Shown here in pieces: positions 25,401 to 33,034 of a stretch of 64,000 bases of DNA (the first letter of the stretch is position 1; each line of letters starts with the position of its first letter). Source of the DNA: an uncultured Alphaproteobacteria bacterium (GTDB lineage Bacteria; Pseudomonadota; Alphaproteobacteria; Caulobacterales; Caulobacteraceae); contig CAIVVM010000063.1 in NCBI GenBank assembly GCA_903909375.1, forward strand, positions 1-64,000. The letters run 5' to 3'. Made by a program: the position numbers and the translations under genes. Below the pieces are notes generated by a model. The model did no database searches. It worked only from the letters and a program-made list of their open reading frames with translations, and was not told where the DNA came from.

Positions 25401-25490
25401 CTGTCGCGGGTGGCGACGCCGGTGACCTACTGGCTGATCAGCCGGCACGAGGCGGCGGAGACGCCGGAGCCTGCGCTGTCACCAGCGTAG
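22413..25490 (+). CDS. RND efflux permease (AcrB/HAE1-like)
   Basis: A 1025-residue proton-driven efflux pump of the inner membrane with 12 predicted helices and two large periplasmic loops. The first loop begins VRAVLPGAEPAELEQLVADP, a standard RND opening. The proton-relay aspartates are in GLLVDDSIVVTENIARH of helix 4, and the helix-10 motif IALIGIEVKNSILLVDF is present. It forms an operon with the adaptor. No outer-membrane factor follows; the next gene is an opposing hydrolase, so a channel encoded elsewhere (possibly the one at 37-38 kb) must be used. Substrates unknown. Confidence 0.93.
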   Translation: MTFDIATFSVRRWQFTLVAFALLTMLGVSAFLTTPRSEDPHFPIPTMIVRAVLPGAEPAELEQLVADPIEDALSGLDDVDNISSISTDGAAIINIDFTWDVDVDRKYDEVVREVNALRGTLPQGLVQLQVQRARTTEVAVIQVALVSDSMPMRRLEKVADRLRERLDRVPGVRKAEYWGAAPSELRISLDLARLAELRLPATAVADALRAAGADAPIGAVHAGERRFNVKSGGAFRDIEDVAATPVREVGGQVVRVRDVAQVQWAEQESQHVTRFNGRRAVFVTVAQKDGADVGKITKGVEAQLAEFEKTLPGGVKLERGFFQSRNVEHRLGNLFRDFGIALGLVLITLLPLGLRASAVVMVSIPLSLLIGLATLQILGFTVNQLSIAGFVLSLGLLVDDSIVVTENIARHLRMGLDRTTAAIQATRQISLAVIGCTATLMLAFLPLLALPGGAGSYIRSLPVTVLCTVGASLLVSLTIIPFLASRMLSRHEDPEGNAILRAVSGGIHRIYSPILHRALARPWLAMGIITVICATTVPMLGAIGSSLFPPAETPQFLVRIETPEGTSMSRTDGALRYVESRLAREPDVRWTAANLGRGNPQIFYNQSQGQPRSSYAEVFASLDAWKPDETPALFDRLRQEFALYPGIRISLITFVNGPPVEAPIAVRISGEDMGVLKALAARAEQTLKATPGARDVNNPLSVERTDLNLGVDEGKAAAMGVAAGAPRRLARLALSGEETARFRDPDGDDYAVRVRLPMGERNELSALEDIYVPTTGGEAAQLGAIATPRFQSSPARITRYDRVRTVTVTSEVGTGFLTSAVTADAKARLDKALDLPPGYALSLGGQAEAQSESFSGLGAAILIAIFGILAVLVLEFGKFRTALVVAGVIPLGLFGAVAALWLTGNSLSFTATIGLIALIGIEVKNSILLVDFTEQLRREGVPLREAIEKAGEVRFLPVLLTSVTAILGLLPLALERSGLYSPLAIAIMGGLVTSTFLSRVATPVTYWLISRHEAAETPEPALSPA

Positions 25491-25587
25491 GGGTCGCGGC
25501 CCGGCAAGCCACCCGATCCCGCCCGCCGCCAGTGCGGCCAAGGCGCCGAGGCGTGGTAGAGCGTGACGATGGCCAAGCCCTTGTCGA

Positions 25588-26535
25588 TCAGCGCCTGATA
25601 ACGGGTCTGGCGTTCTTCTGGTTGGACTCGATGAAGTCCACGATGGCCCCGATCCATACGGAATGGGTTCGATCCTCCAGGTGGGCGGCGTGGTCGGAGC
25701 CCGGCAGAACCACCCATGCGCGCGAGTCATGGCCCAGGCCGGTGAACAGTCGCGCCGAGCCCGCCGGCCGAACTACGGGATCGGCGGCGCCCTGCAGCAG
25801 CATCAGGGGCACGGTGATCTTTTTCGGGTCCAGAACGTTGAACTCATCCTCATGCCCCCAGTCGGCGCGCACGGGGTCCGCGGCCACGGCGGCCCTTGCA
25901 TAGGCGGACACCACCTCGGGACGCGCCGCGCCCGGGACGATGAAGTCCGACGCCGCTGCGGCGAGCGTGGTCGGCGCCCGCAGGATCGTCGGCGCCGCCG
26001 GCTGGGGCGGGACCTTGAAATCCGGATCGCCGGGGAAGCCGTACAGCACGACCAGCTCCAGGCTCTGTGGATAGCTCTGTGCGGTCAGGAGGGCCACCTG
26101 GGAGCCTCGCGAATAGCCGACCAGCGCCGGCCTTGCGCCTTCGCGCCGGGCGATCCAGTCGAGCGCGGTCCTCACATCCACCGCCGCGCGGTTGGGACCT
26201 AGCCAGCCGGTCGCGTCGCGTGGTGTCTCGCCATAGCCTCGCAGGTCGATGGCGTAGGCGGCGTAGCCCCGGTCGGCAAAGGCCTGCAGGATCGACATCG
26301 AGCCGGACGGAGTGGTGAGGTCGAAGTTGGGGCGCGCGCTCCAGGTTCGTCCGTGGACGAACAGAACAGCCCCCTTTGGACGGGCCGCTCGGCGCGCCCA
26401 GACGCGCAGGGGGTGGCCGTCCGCTGTGACAGTCAGTTGCTCCAGCGGCCGCGGGCCGGCCGCCAGTACAGGGTGCGGGGCTGTCAGCAGCAGCGTCAGA
26501 ACCGCCAGCAAGACCCATCCGCCAAACCGCTTCAT
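25588..26535 (-). CDS. Secreted alpha/beta hydrolase
   Basis: A 315-residue protein with a Sec signal peptide (MKRFGGWVLLAVLTLLLTAP, cleavage near VLAA). The hydrolase core shows the oxyanion strand AVLFVHGRTWSA, the nucleophile elbow VGYSRGSQVALL (G-x-S-x-G), the acid in LMLLQGAADPVV and the His in LPGSDHAAHLED, all in the expected order. Substrate unknown. The start at 26535 is fixed by the signal peptide; further upstream the frame merely runs antisense to the flavin oxidoreductase gene. It opposes the RND operon (97-base gap without a clear terminator). Confidence 0.86.
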   Translation of the reverse strand: MKRFGGWVLLAVLTLLLTAPHPVLAAGPRPLEQLTVTADGHPLRVWARRAARPKGAVLFVHGRTWSARPNFDLTTPSGSMSILQAFADRGYAAYAIDLRGYGETPRDATGWLGPNRAAVDVRTALDWIARREGARPALVGYSRGSQVALLTAQSYPQSLELVVLYGFPGDPDFKVPPQPAAPTILRAPTTLAAAASDFIVPGAARPEVVSAYARAAVAADPVRADWGHEDEFNVLDPKKITVPLMLLQGAADPVVRPAGSARLFTGLGHDSRAWVVLPGSDHAAHLEDRTHSVWIGAIVDFIESNQKNARPVIRR

Positions 26536-26700
26536 CGCCGCCTCCCGCCCATGCCAATTAAGGCGGTTCAGGCTAGTGTGTTCGCGGCCCGGCGGGAAGT
26601 CGGCTGCCGGCCTTGCAGAAAAACTGTGGCGGCGCCGTTGGGTCATTGGGCTATGCCCCTGAGCGTAAAAGAAGAGATCGCTCGCTCCGGAGACCCCCAG

Positions 26701-27942
26701 ATGGCTCGCATGAAGTTCGGCGCATTCCTCGCCCCGCATCACCCGATCGGCGAGCACCCGATGCTGCAGATGCGCAATGACATCAAGTTTGCCGCCCAAC
26801 TCGACACCCTCGGCTACGACGAGTTCTGGGTCGGCGAGCACCACTCCACCGGCTGGGAGATGATCGCCTCGCCCGAGATGTTCCTGGCCGCCGTCGGCGA
26901 GAACACCCACCGCATCCGACTGGGGACCGGCGTGGTCTCGCTGCCCTATCATCACCCCTTCACCATCGCCCAGCGTATGGTGCAGCTGGATCACATGACC
27001 GGCGGGCGGGTGATCTTCGGCACAGGCCCCGGCGCCCTGCCGTCCGACGCCCATATGCTGGGGATCGACCCGATGACCCAGCGCGACCGCCAGGACGAGG
27101 CCATCGGCGTGATCAAGCGCCTGTTCGCAGGCGAGCGGGTCAGCCACAAGAGCGACTGGTTCACCCTTCAGGACGCGCGCCTGCAACTCTTCCCCTTGCA
27201 GGAAGAGATGCCGATGGTGACCGCCTCGTCCATCAGCCCGTCCGGCATGACCCTGGCCGGCAAGTACGGCATGGGCGTGCTGTCGATCGGCTCCAACTCC
27301 GACGCCGGCCTGGCCGCGCTTCCGACCCAATGGGGCTTCGCCGAGCAGGCGGCGGCCAGGTCGGGCAAGACTGTGGACCGGGCCAACTGGCGGGTGCTGA
27401 TGAGCTGGCACATCGCCGAAACCCGCGAGGAAGCCCGCGCCCAGGCGGGCAAGGGCCTGATGCACTGGCACAATGAATACACTGTCGGCACCCTGATGCG
27501 GCCGGGCGCCTTGCCCTTCAAGTCGCCCGATGAAGCGGTCGACCAGACCGCCTTTGTCGACGGCGCCGCCTCGGTGATCGGCACACCGGATGATCTGGTG
27601 GCCGCGATCCGCAAGCTGTCGGCGTCCGCCGGCGGCTTCGGCACGGTGCTGGGCTTCGCCCACGACTGGGCTAACCGCGAAAACACCGCCAAGAGCTGGG
27701 ACCTTGTGGCGCGCTACGTGATCCCCGAGGTCCAGGGCCTGCTGGAAGGCTACCGCACCTCGCGCCAGTACGTGATTGACAACCGCGAGTGGTTCGAGCG
27801 CGCGGGACAAGCCGTGCTGAGCAAGATCATGTCGCATGAGGGCGCCGCGGCGGCGCTCAAGGCCGGGATGCAGGCTGGCGCGGCGCTGAACTCACCCAAC
27901 GCGCCGGACCTCGACAAGGCGGCGGCGGAAGCCGGGGAGTAG
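26701..27942 (+). CDS. LLM-class flavin-dependent oxidoreductase
   Basis: A 413-residue TIM-barrel monooxygenase of the luciferase-like family, using reduced FMN supplied by a separate reductase. Family features: MARMKFGAFLAPHHPIGEHP at the start, YDEFWVGEHHSTGWE, RIRLGTGVVSLPYHHPF and QRMVQLDHMTGGRVIFGTGP. It is closest to the limonene-monooxygenase-like group often found in Caulobacterales; the substrate is not readable. ATG 26701 was chosen because GGAGA lies 6 bases before it. It converges on the pseudo-receiver gene with only 5 bases between the stops. Confidence 0.87.
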   Translation: MARMKFGAFLAPHHPIGEHPMLQMRNDIKFAAQLDTLGYDEFWVGEHHSTGWEMIASPEMFLAAVGENTHRIRLGTGVVSLPYHHPFTIAQRMVQLDHMTGGRVIFGTGPGALPSDAHMLGIDPMTQRDRQDEAIGVIKRLFAGERVSHKSDWFTLQDARLQLFPLQEEMPMVTASSISPSGMTLAGKYGMGVLSIGSNSDAGLAALPTQWGFAEQAAARSGKTVDRANWRVLMSWHIAETREEARAQAGKGLMHWHNEYTVGTLMRPGALPFKSPDEAVDQTAFVDGAASVIGTPDDLVAAIRKLSASAGGFGTVLGFAHDWANRENTAKSWDLVARYVIPEVQGLLEGYRTSRQYVIDNREWFERAGQAVLSKIMSHEGAAAALKAGMQAGAALNSPNAPDLDKAAAEAGE

Positions 27943-27947
27943 GGGCC

Positions 27948-28763
27948 TTACGCCGCCTCGGCGTCGTTGGCGCGGCCGGCGTCTTCCTTCAGGAAGGCCA
28001 GCAGTGGGGCGGCCCACTGCCCGGCGTCGACGCGGGTCAGGCGTTTGCCCGATTGGGCGGCGCGAGTCAGTTTCTCGTACATCTCTGACGCAGCCACCGT
28101 AATTCTGAAATCGTTGGCGATGGTTTGCAGGAAGCTCGCCTGCGCCAGCATGGCGCGCAGGGCCTGTTCCGGATCCGTCTCGGAAGCGGCCACCGCTGCC
28201 CGGATGATCTTCAGCGCCTGATTGATTTTCTGCTGATAGGGAGTCTCGGATCCATCGTCGCGGCGCTTGAGCGAGCCGGAATACTCACCCGAGTTGAAGC
28301 GGCGCCGGTCGGGGCCGATGTAACTTATGCCCTCAACCCAATCCCGCTCTCGCAGCGTCACCGCCTCGAGGCGGCGCACCAGGTCCTTCATGCTGTAGGG
28401 CTTGCGCAGGAATTCATGCACGCCGGCGTCGCGCGCCGCCAGGATCGAGGCGGCGGTGGCCGAGCCCGTGATGGCGATGACCGGCGCCTGACGCGCGCTC
28501 CAGGTGCTGCGGCGAAGGGCGCGCGTGATGTCCAACCCATCGACCCTGGGGTCTCCGACTTCCACCACCACCAACTGTGGGTCGCAGGTCTGGGCAATCT
28601 TCAGCGCGCGCTCGGTGTCGGCCGCAACCCAGCAGTAGGACCGCGCGATGTCACGCATCAGATCCACCAGCAGCCGCGAACCGGCTGGCTGCGGGTCGAC
28701 GACCAGCACGCGTTTCAGCAGCGGCTGCATCTTCGCGTAGCTACGTTTCTCACCGTCGAACAA
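27948..28763 (-). CDS. Receiver-domain protein with Glu at the phosphorylation site
   Basis: A 271-residue protein. Residues 15-135 form a CheY-like receiver: VLVVDPQPAG (D23), LVVVEVGDPRVDG where the normally phosphorylated Asp is Glu (E68), AITGSAT (T99) and LRKPYS (K121). The acidic pair is reduced to one Asp. The C-terminal half is helical with a conserved-looking YIGPDRRRFNSGEYSGSLKR segment and no HTH or enzyme domain. The TTG at 28763 has a good ribosome site (GGGAG, 7 bases away); an ATG at 28730 is the alternative. It lies 71 bases after purA on the same strand. It may act as a constitutive, phosphomimetic adaptor; that is inference. Confidence 0.8.
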   Translation of the reverse strand: MFDGEKRSYAKMQPLLKRVLVVDPQPAGSRLLVDLMRDIARSYCWVAADTERALKIAQTCDPQLVVVEVGDPRVDGLDITRALRRSTWSARQAPVIAITGSATAASILAARDAGVHEFLRKPYSMKDLVRRLEAVTLRERDWVEGISYIGPDRRRFNSGEYSGSLKRRDDGSETPYQQKINQALKIIRAAVAASETDPEQALRAMLAQASFLQTIANDFRITVAASEMYEKLTRAAQSGKRLTRVDAGQWAAPLLAFLKEDAGRANDAEAA

Positions 28764-28834
28764 GATGCGACTCCCGCATTGGAGCCGGGGTCATACCGCA
28801 GAAACAGTAAATGCCGCCTTCATGCAGCGGGCCG

Positions 28835-30121
28835 TCAGTCGTGGAAGGGATCCCGCATCAGGATGGTGTCGTCCCGCTGGGGGCTGGTGGACAGCAGGGC
28901 CACCGGCGCGCCGATCAATTCCTCGATGCGGCGGACGTACTTCACCGCGCTGGCCGGCAGGTCTTTCCAGGAGCGCGCGCCCTGGGTCGTGCCGCTCCAG
29001 CCCTCCATCTCCTCGTATACCGGAACAAGCTGGCTCTGGGCCTTGAGGCCCGAGGGCAGGTAGCTGATCTCCTGGTCACCCAGGCGGTAGCCGGTGCAGA
29101 TCTTCAGGGTGGGCAGGCCGTCCAGCACGTCCAGCTTGGTGAGCGCGATACCGGCAATCCCGTTCAGCGCCACCGACTGGCGCACCAGGGCCGCGTCGAA
29201 CCAGCCACAGCGGCGCGAACGTCCGGTTACGGTGCCGACCTCGCGTCCGACCGTGCCCAGGTGTTCGCCCACGGCGTCGAACAGCTCGGTGGGGAACGGT
29301 CCCTCGCCGACCCGGGTGGTGTAGGCCTTGACGATGCCCAGCACATAGCCCGGCCCCTTGGGCCCAAGGCCCGATCCGGCGGCTGCCTGCCCGGCCACGG
29401 TGTTGGACGATGTGACATAGGGATAGGTGCCGTGGTCCACGTCCAGCAGGGCGCCCTGTGCGCCCTCGAACAGCACACGCTTGCCCGTCTTCACCAGCTC
29501 GTCCAGCAACAGCCAGGCAGGACGGGCATAGACCAGCACCCTCGGCGCGATCGCCTCCAGCTCGGCCAGCAGGGCGGCCGGATCCACATCGGGCAGGCCC
29601 AGCCCACGGCGGAGTGGCGCATGGTGCGCCAGCAATCGGTCAATCTTGGCTTCCAGCGCCTCACGGTCGGCCAGATCGGCGACGCGGATCGCGCGGCGGC
29701 CTACCTTGTCCTCATATGCCGGGCCGATTCCCCGTCCGGTGGTGCCTATCTTGTTCAGTGCGGCGGCTTCCCGCGCCTGGTCCAGATCCCGATGGATCGG
29801 CAGGATCAGGCATGCGTTGTCGGCCACGACCAGCAGATCGGGGGTGATCATCACGCCCTGGTCGCCCAGGGTCGCGATCTCCTTCAGCAGGTGCCAGGGG
29901 TCCACCACCACGCCGTTGCCGATAATCGACAGCTTGCCCTGCACCACACCGGAGGGGAGCAGCGACAGCTTGTAGGTCTGGTTCCCGACAACGAGAGTAT
30001 GACCGGCGTTGTGACCGCCCTGGAAACGAACCACCACATCGGCGCGGTTGGACAACCAGTCGACGAGCTTGCCCTTGCCCTCGTCACCCCACTGGGCTCC
30101 GATCACCGTGACATTGGCCAT
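28835..30121 (-). CDS. purA: Adenylosuccinate synthetase
   Basis: A 428-residue GTP-dependent enzyme joining aspartate to IMP, the first step from IMP to AMP. It begins [20 protein letters not shown] (the GDEGKGK P-loop-like motif), then [13 protein letters not shown] with the catalytic His, [40 protein letters not shown] and [12 protein letters not shown] near the active site. Length matches the family. The leader contains a terminator-like hairpin with a T run (separate entry), suggesting attenuation. Confidence 0.97.
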   Translation of the reverse strand: MANVTVIGAQWGDEGKGKLVDWLSNRADVVVRFQGGHNAGHTLVVGNQTYKLSLLPSGVVQGKLSIIGNGVVVDPWHLLKEIATLGDQGVMITPDLLVVADNACLILPIHRDLDQAREAAALNKIGTTGRGIGPAYEDKVGRRAIRVADLADREALEAKIDRLLAHHAPLRRGLGLPDVDPAALLAELEAIAPRVLVYARPAWLLLDELVKTGKRVLFEGAQGALLDVDHGTYPYVTSSNTVAGQAAAGSGLGPKGPGYVLGIVKAYTTRVGEGPFPTELFDAVGEHLGTVGREVGTVTGRSRRCGWFDAALVRQSVALNGIAGIALTKLDVLDGLPTLKICTGYRLGDQEISYLPSGLKAQSQLVPVYEEMEGWSGTTQGARSWKDLPASAVKYVRRIEELIGAPVALLSTSPQRDDTILMRDPFHD

Positions 30122-30149
30122 TTTGGATACGATCTCCCGACCTGCCCGG

Positions 30150-30239
30150 AAAAAACCCGCAAGCCCTTCGACAGGTGCTCGGCAAGCGGGCGGAGATCAA
30201 TTCGGGAGCCGGTTTAGACCAGCTGGACCTCGTCCTCAA
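30150..30239 (-). promoter_or_regulatory. purA promoter-like pair and leader attenuator-like hairpin
   Basis: On the minus strand, TTGAGG (30234-30239), a 17-base spacer and TAAACC (30211-30216) resemble a sigma70 promoter. About 15-25 bases downstream of its expected start, CCCGCTTGCC (30181-30190) and GGCTTGCGGG (30156-30165) pair as 5+3 GC pairs around a TT/TT internal loop, with a 15-base loop, followed at once by six T (30150-30155). This is an intrinsic-terminator shape 28 bases before the purA ATG. The loop's ACCTG could instead pair with CAGGT after the T run. Confidence 0.5.
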
Positions 30240-30264
30240 GCGTTTGCCGCGCTATCAGGCGATC

Positions 30265-30684
30265 ATGGACATTCCGCGTTTTCATCTCGCCTTCCCGGTG
30301 CGCGATCTTGCCGAGGCCCGCGCTTTCTATGGCGAATTGCTGGGATGCCCCGAGGGGCGCTCCAGTCCCGAGTGGGTGGACTTCGACTTCCACGGTCACC
30401 AGATCGTGGCGCATCTGTCGCCGGGCGAAACGGGTGGGGCTGCGACCAATGCGGTCGATGGCCACCAGGTGCCCGTGCGCCATTTTGGCCTGCTGCTGAC
30501 CTTGCCGGAATGGGAGGCGCTGGCCGCGCGGCTGAAGTCGGCCGGGACCAGTTTCATCATCGAACCGCACATCCGCTTTCCCGGCGAGCCGGGCGAGCAG
30601 GCCACGATGTTCTTCCTGGACCCCTCCGGCAACGCGCTGGAGTTCAAGGCCTTTGCCGATGACGCGCAGGTGTTTGCCAAATGA
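30265..30684 (+). CDS. VOC (glyoxalase/dioxygenase fold) family protein
   Basis: A 139-residue vicinal-oxygen-chelate protein: [20 protein letters not shown] followed by FYGELLGC, the central [20 protein letters not shown] and the C-terminal [17 protein letters not shown] with the metal-binding Glu. Metal ligands H (HLAFPV), H (RHFGLLL) and E (LEFK) fit a metalloenzyme such as a dioxygenase or lyase; the substrate is unknown. ATG 30265 was chosen because upstream codons overlap the purA leader. Its TGA overlaps the dehydratase ATG (ATGA), so the pair is coupled. Confidence 0.83.
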   Translation: MDIPRFHLAFPVRDLAEARAFYGELLGCPEGRSSPEWVDFDFHGHQIVAHLSPGETGGAATNAVDGHQVPVRHFGLLLTLPEWEALAARLKSAGTSFIIEPHIRFPGEPGEQATMFFLDPSGNALEFKAFADDAQVFAK

Positions 30685-31661
30685 CGATCACGCTTGCCGA
30701 TATCGAGGCCGCCGCCGCCCGCCTGGAGGGCCATGCCGTCAGAACCCCTCTGATCGAGAGTGCGGCGCTCAACGAACGGCTGGGCCTGCGGGTCCTGATC
30801 AAGCCCGAGACCTTGCAGCGGGTGGGAGCGTTCAAGTTTCGCGGCGCCTACAACCGGCTGGTTCAGCTCAGTGCGGCGGAACGGGTTCGCGGCGTTGTGG
30901 CGTTCTCGTCCGGCAATCACGCCCAGGGTGTGGCGCTGGCGGCGAAGCTGCTGGGGATGCCCGCCGTCATTGTGATGCCCAGCGACGCGCCCACGGTGAA
31001 AGCCGAGGCCACGCGAGGCTATGGCGCCGAGGTGGTCTTCTATGACCGCCTGACCGAGAGCCGCGAAGCGATCTCGGCCGCCATCGCCGCCGAGCGCGGC
31101 GCGGTCATGGTCCCGGCCTTTGACGATGTGCACATCATGGCAGGCCAGGGCACGGCGGGCCTCGAAATGGTCCAGCAGGCCGAGGCCCTCGGCGCACCGA
31201 TGGACGCTGTCATCGCGCCGTGCAGCGGTGGTGGCCTGTTGTCCGGGATCGCCACGGCGGTGAAGGCGCTCTCGCCCCGTACGGCGGTGATCGGGGTCGA
31301 GCCGGCGGGCTATGACGACACACTGAAATCGCTGCAGGCCGGCCAGCGTACGCCCATGAAACCCACCCATCGTACTCTCTGCGATGCGCTGGAAACGCCG
31401 TGCCCGGGCGAACTCACCTTCCCGATCCTGCAGAAGACGGTGGCGGATGTCGCCGTCGTCACCGACGCCGAGGTGGCCGAGGCCATGCGCTATGCGTTCA
31501 GCGTTCTGAAGCTGGTGGTGGAGCCGGGCGGCTCGGTCGGCCTGGCCGCCTTGCTGGCCGGCAAGGTCGGTGGCTACAGCGGCAAGACGGTGGGTCTGGT
31601 GCTGTCGGGCGGCAACGTCGATCCGGACCTGTTTGCCCGCGTGCTGCGCCGCGAGCTTTGA
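30681..31661 (+). CDS. Threonine/serine dehydratase (serine-racemase-like, PLP fold II)
   Basis: A 326-residue PLP enzyme that deaminates threonine or serine to a 2-oxo acid. The PLP Lys is in [10 protein letters not shown] (K52), followed by [15 protein letters not shown] and the glycine-rich phosphate loop [11 protein letters not shown]. There is no C-terminal ACT regulatory domain, so it is the short catabolic or racemase-like form, not biosynthetic IlvA. It is coupled to the VOC gene by a 4-base overlap. Confidence 0.9.
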   Translation: MTITLADIEAAAARLEGHAVRTPLIESAALNERLGLRVLIKPETLQRVGAFKFRGAYNRLVQLSAAERVRGVVAFSSGNHAQGVALAAKLLGMPAVIVMPSDAPTVKAEATRGYGAEVVFYDRLTESREAISAAIAAERGAVMVPAFDDVHIMAGQGTAGLEMVQQAEALGAPMDAVIAPCSGGGLLSGIATAVKALSPRTAVIGVEPAGYDDTLKSLQAGQRTPMKPTHRTLCDALETPCPGELTFPILQKTVADVAVVTDAEVAEAMRYAFSVLKLVVEPGGSVGLAALLAGKVGGYSGKTVGLVLSGGNVDPDLFARVLRREL

Positions 31662-31733
31662 CCGAGGCTTAAGTCGCTCTTCATGACCTGAGCCTAGCCT
31701 GAAACGAATCAATCGCCGGGTTTCAGACCGACC

Positions 31734-32741
31734 ATGAGCGGCGCGCCCCTATCGCGGACCTCCTCGCTGGACAACGCACTGCGTGCGCTGGTCTCGAACG
31801 TGACGCAGGTCGAGGCTCAGGCAGCGGCCGCCGCCGCCACAGAACGCAGCGCACCCCCTTCGTCGCCTCAGGCCATTGATCCGGCGAAGGCCCTGCTGGA
31901 CGCCGCAAGAGCCCAGGCCGCCGCCCGGCAAGGCGGCCTGACGCCGCTGTTCGCCAACCTGACCCAGGCCCGGGCCCTTGCGGGTATGCCGGCAGAGGTC
32001 AGGGCGGCGATCCAGCAGCTTCTGGCGTTTCCGACCCCGGCGGCCGCGGACTGGAGTGCGCAAACGGTCCGTCAGGCGTTCCTGCGCTCCGGCCTGTTTC
32101 ACGAGGTGCGATTGGCCGAGGAGGCGCCGACCCCGGATCTCAAGGCCGCGCTGCTGATCCTGAAACAGGCTCTGGTTGAGACAACCGCGCCGCAACCCCG
32201 ACTGCCGCCACGGCCCGCCATCGTGCCGCCGCCCATGCGGGACGCGGCGCTTGCCGGGCAACCGGCGGTCGACGCGGAGATCACCCGCGAGACAGAATAC
32301 CAGCCCGCGCTGCAAATCCTTGGCCGGGACGTGGAGCAGGCCCTGGCGCGTCAGGTGCTGCACCAGATGGCCTCGCTCCCTGAGGGGGCGAAGTCCGCCT
32401 GGATGTTCGAATTTCCGCTGGTGACGCCGCAGGGCGTCGCCATCGCCCAAGTCGAGATTGAACAGGATCATGGCGGGTCACAATCGGCCGAGGCCGCCCG
32501 TCCCTGGCGCGCCCGCGTCTCGCTGGATGTCGAACCGCTGGGTCCGGTCCACGCCGAGCTGTTCCTGAAAGACGGCGTTGCCTCGGCGACAATCTGGGCG
32601 GAACGCGAGACGGGTCTGAGCCAGCTGCGTGACCATGTCGCCGAGCTCGCAGGCGCATTTCCCGCGCCGGTGACCCTGCGCCCCGGCGCGCCGCCCGCCA
32701 GGCCGCCACCGGGCGGTCAGTTCGTGAGCATCACTTCATGA
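31734..32741 (+). CDS. FliK-like flagellar hook-length control C-domain protein
   Basis: A 335-residue protein with a long Ala/Pro/Gln-rich N-terminal half of low complexity and a C-terminal domain (about residues 205-310) like the FliK Flg_hook fold: ALARQVLHQMASLPEGAKSA, VEIEQDHGG, WRARVSLDVEPLGPVHAELF then LRDHVAELAGAF. The short disordered C-tail is Pro-rich. The gene overlaps the FlhB-like gene by 4 bases, and a FliK/FlhB pairing is functionally meaningful because FliK switches FlhB specificity during hook assembly. No other flagellar genes lie nearby, so a role in the flagellum is inferred. Confidence 0.78.
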   Translation: MSGAPLSRTSSLDNALRALVSNVTQVEAQAAAAAATERSAPPSSPQAIDPAKALLDAARAQAAARQGGLTPLFANLTQARALAGMPAEVRAAIQQLLAFPTPAAADWSAQTVRQAFLRSGLFHEVRLAEEAPTPDLKAALLILKQALVETTAPQPRLPPRPAIVPPPMRDAALAGQPAVDAEITRETEYQPALQILGRDVEQALARQVLHQMASLPEGAKSAWMFEFPLVTPQGVAIAQVEIEQDHGGSQSAEAARPWRARVSLDVEPLGPVHAELFLKDGVASATIWAERETGLSQLRDHVAELAGAFPAPVTLRPGAPPARPPPGGQFVSITS

Positions 32742-33025
32742 GCCAGCCCCCGGCCCCACAGCTGGCCGTCGCCCTTCGCTACGACGCCCCGGATGCGCCG
32801 CGCGTGGTCGCCATCGGCCGTGGAGAGCTGGGCCAGCGGATCATCGACACCGCCCGTGAACACGGCGTGCCGATTGAACAGAATCCCGCCCTCGCCGCCG
32901 CTCTGGCGACGGTCGAGCTGGACAGCGAAATCCCCGAGGCGCTCTACGCGGCCATGGCGATCATCATCGGCTTTATCCTGCGCACCGCGACGGCGCCGAC
33001 CCCGGCGGGAGCGCTCAAGCCCTGA
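32738..33025 (+). CDS. FhlB: stand-alone FlhB cytoplasmic-domain homologue
   Basis: A 95-residue protein matching the C-terminal cytoplasmic domain of FlhB/EscU export-gate proteins: PQLAVALRYDAPDAPRVVAI then IDTAREHGVPIEQNPALAAA and EIPEALYAAMAIIIGFIL. The autocleavage NPTH motif of true FlhB is not present; the matched position reads RYDAPDAPRVVA. It has no membrane anchor. It follows the FliK-like gene with an ATGA overlap and ends 9 bases before the opposing RND gene. Confidence 0.82.
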   Translation: MSQPPAPQLAVALRYDAPDAPRVVAIGRGELGQRIIDTAREHGVPIEQNPALAAALATVELDSEIPEALYAAMAIIIGFILRTATAPTPAGALKP

Positions 33026-33034
33026 GTCGCCTCG

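Noticed and set aside
26536-27837. N-terminal extension of the alpha/beta hydrolase frame
   Set aside because: It is antisense to the flavin oxidoreductase gene; the signal peptide at 26535 fixes the true start.
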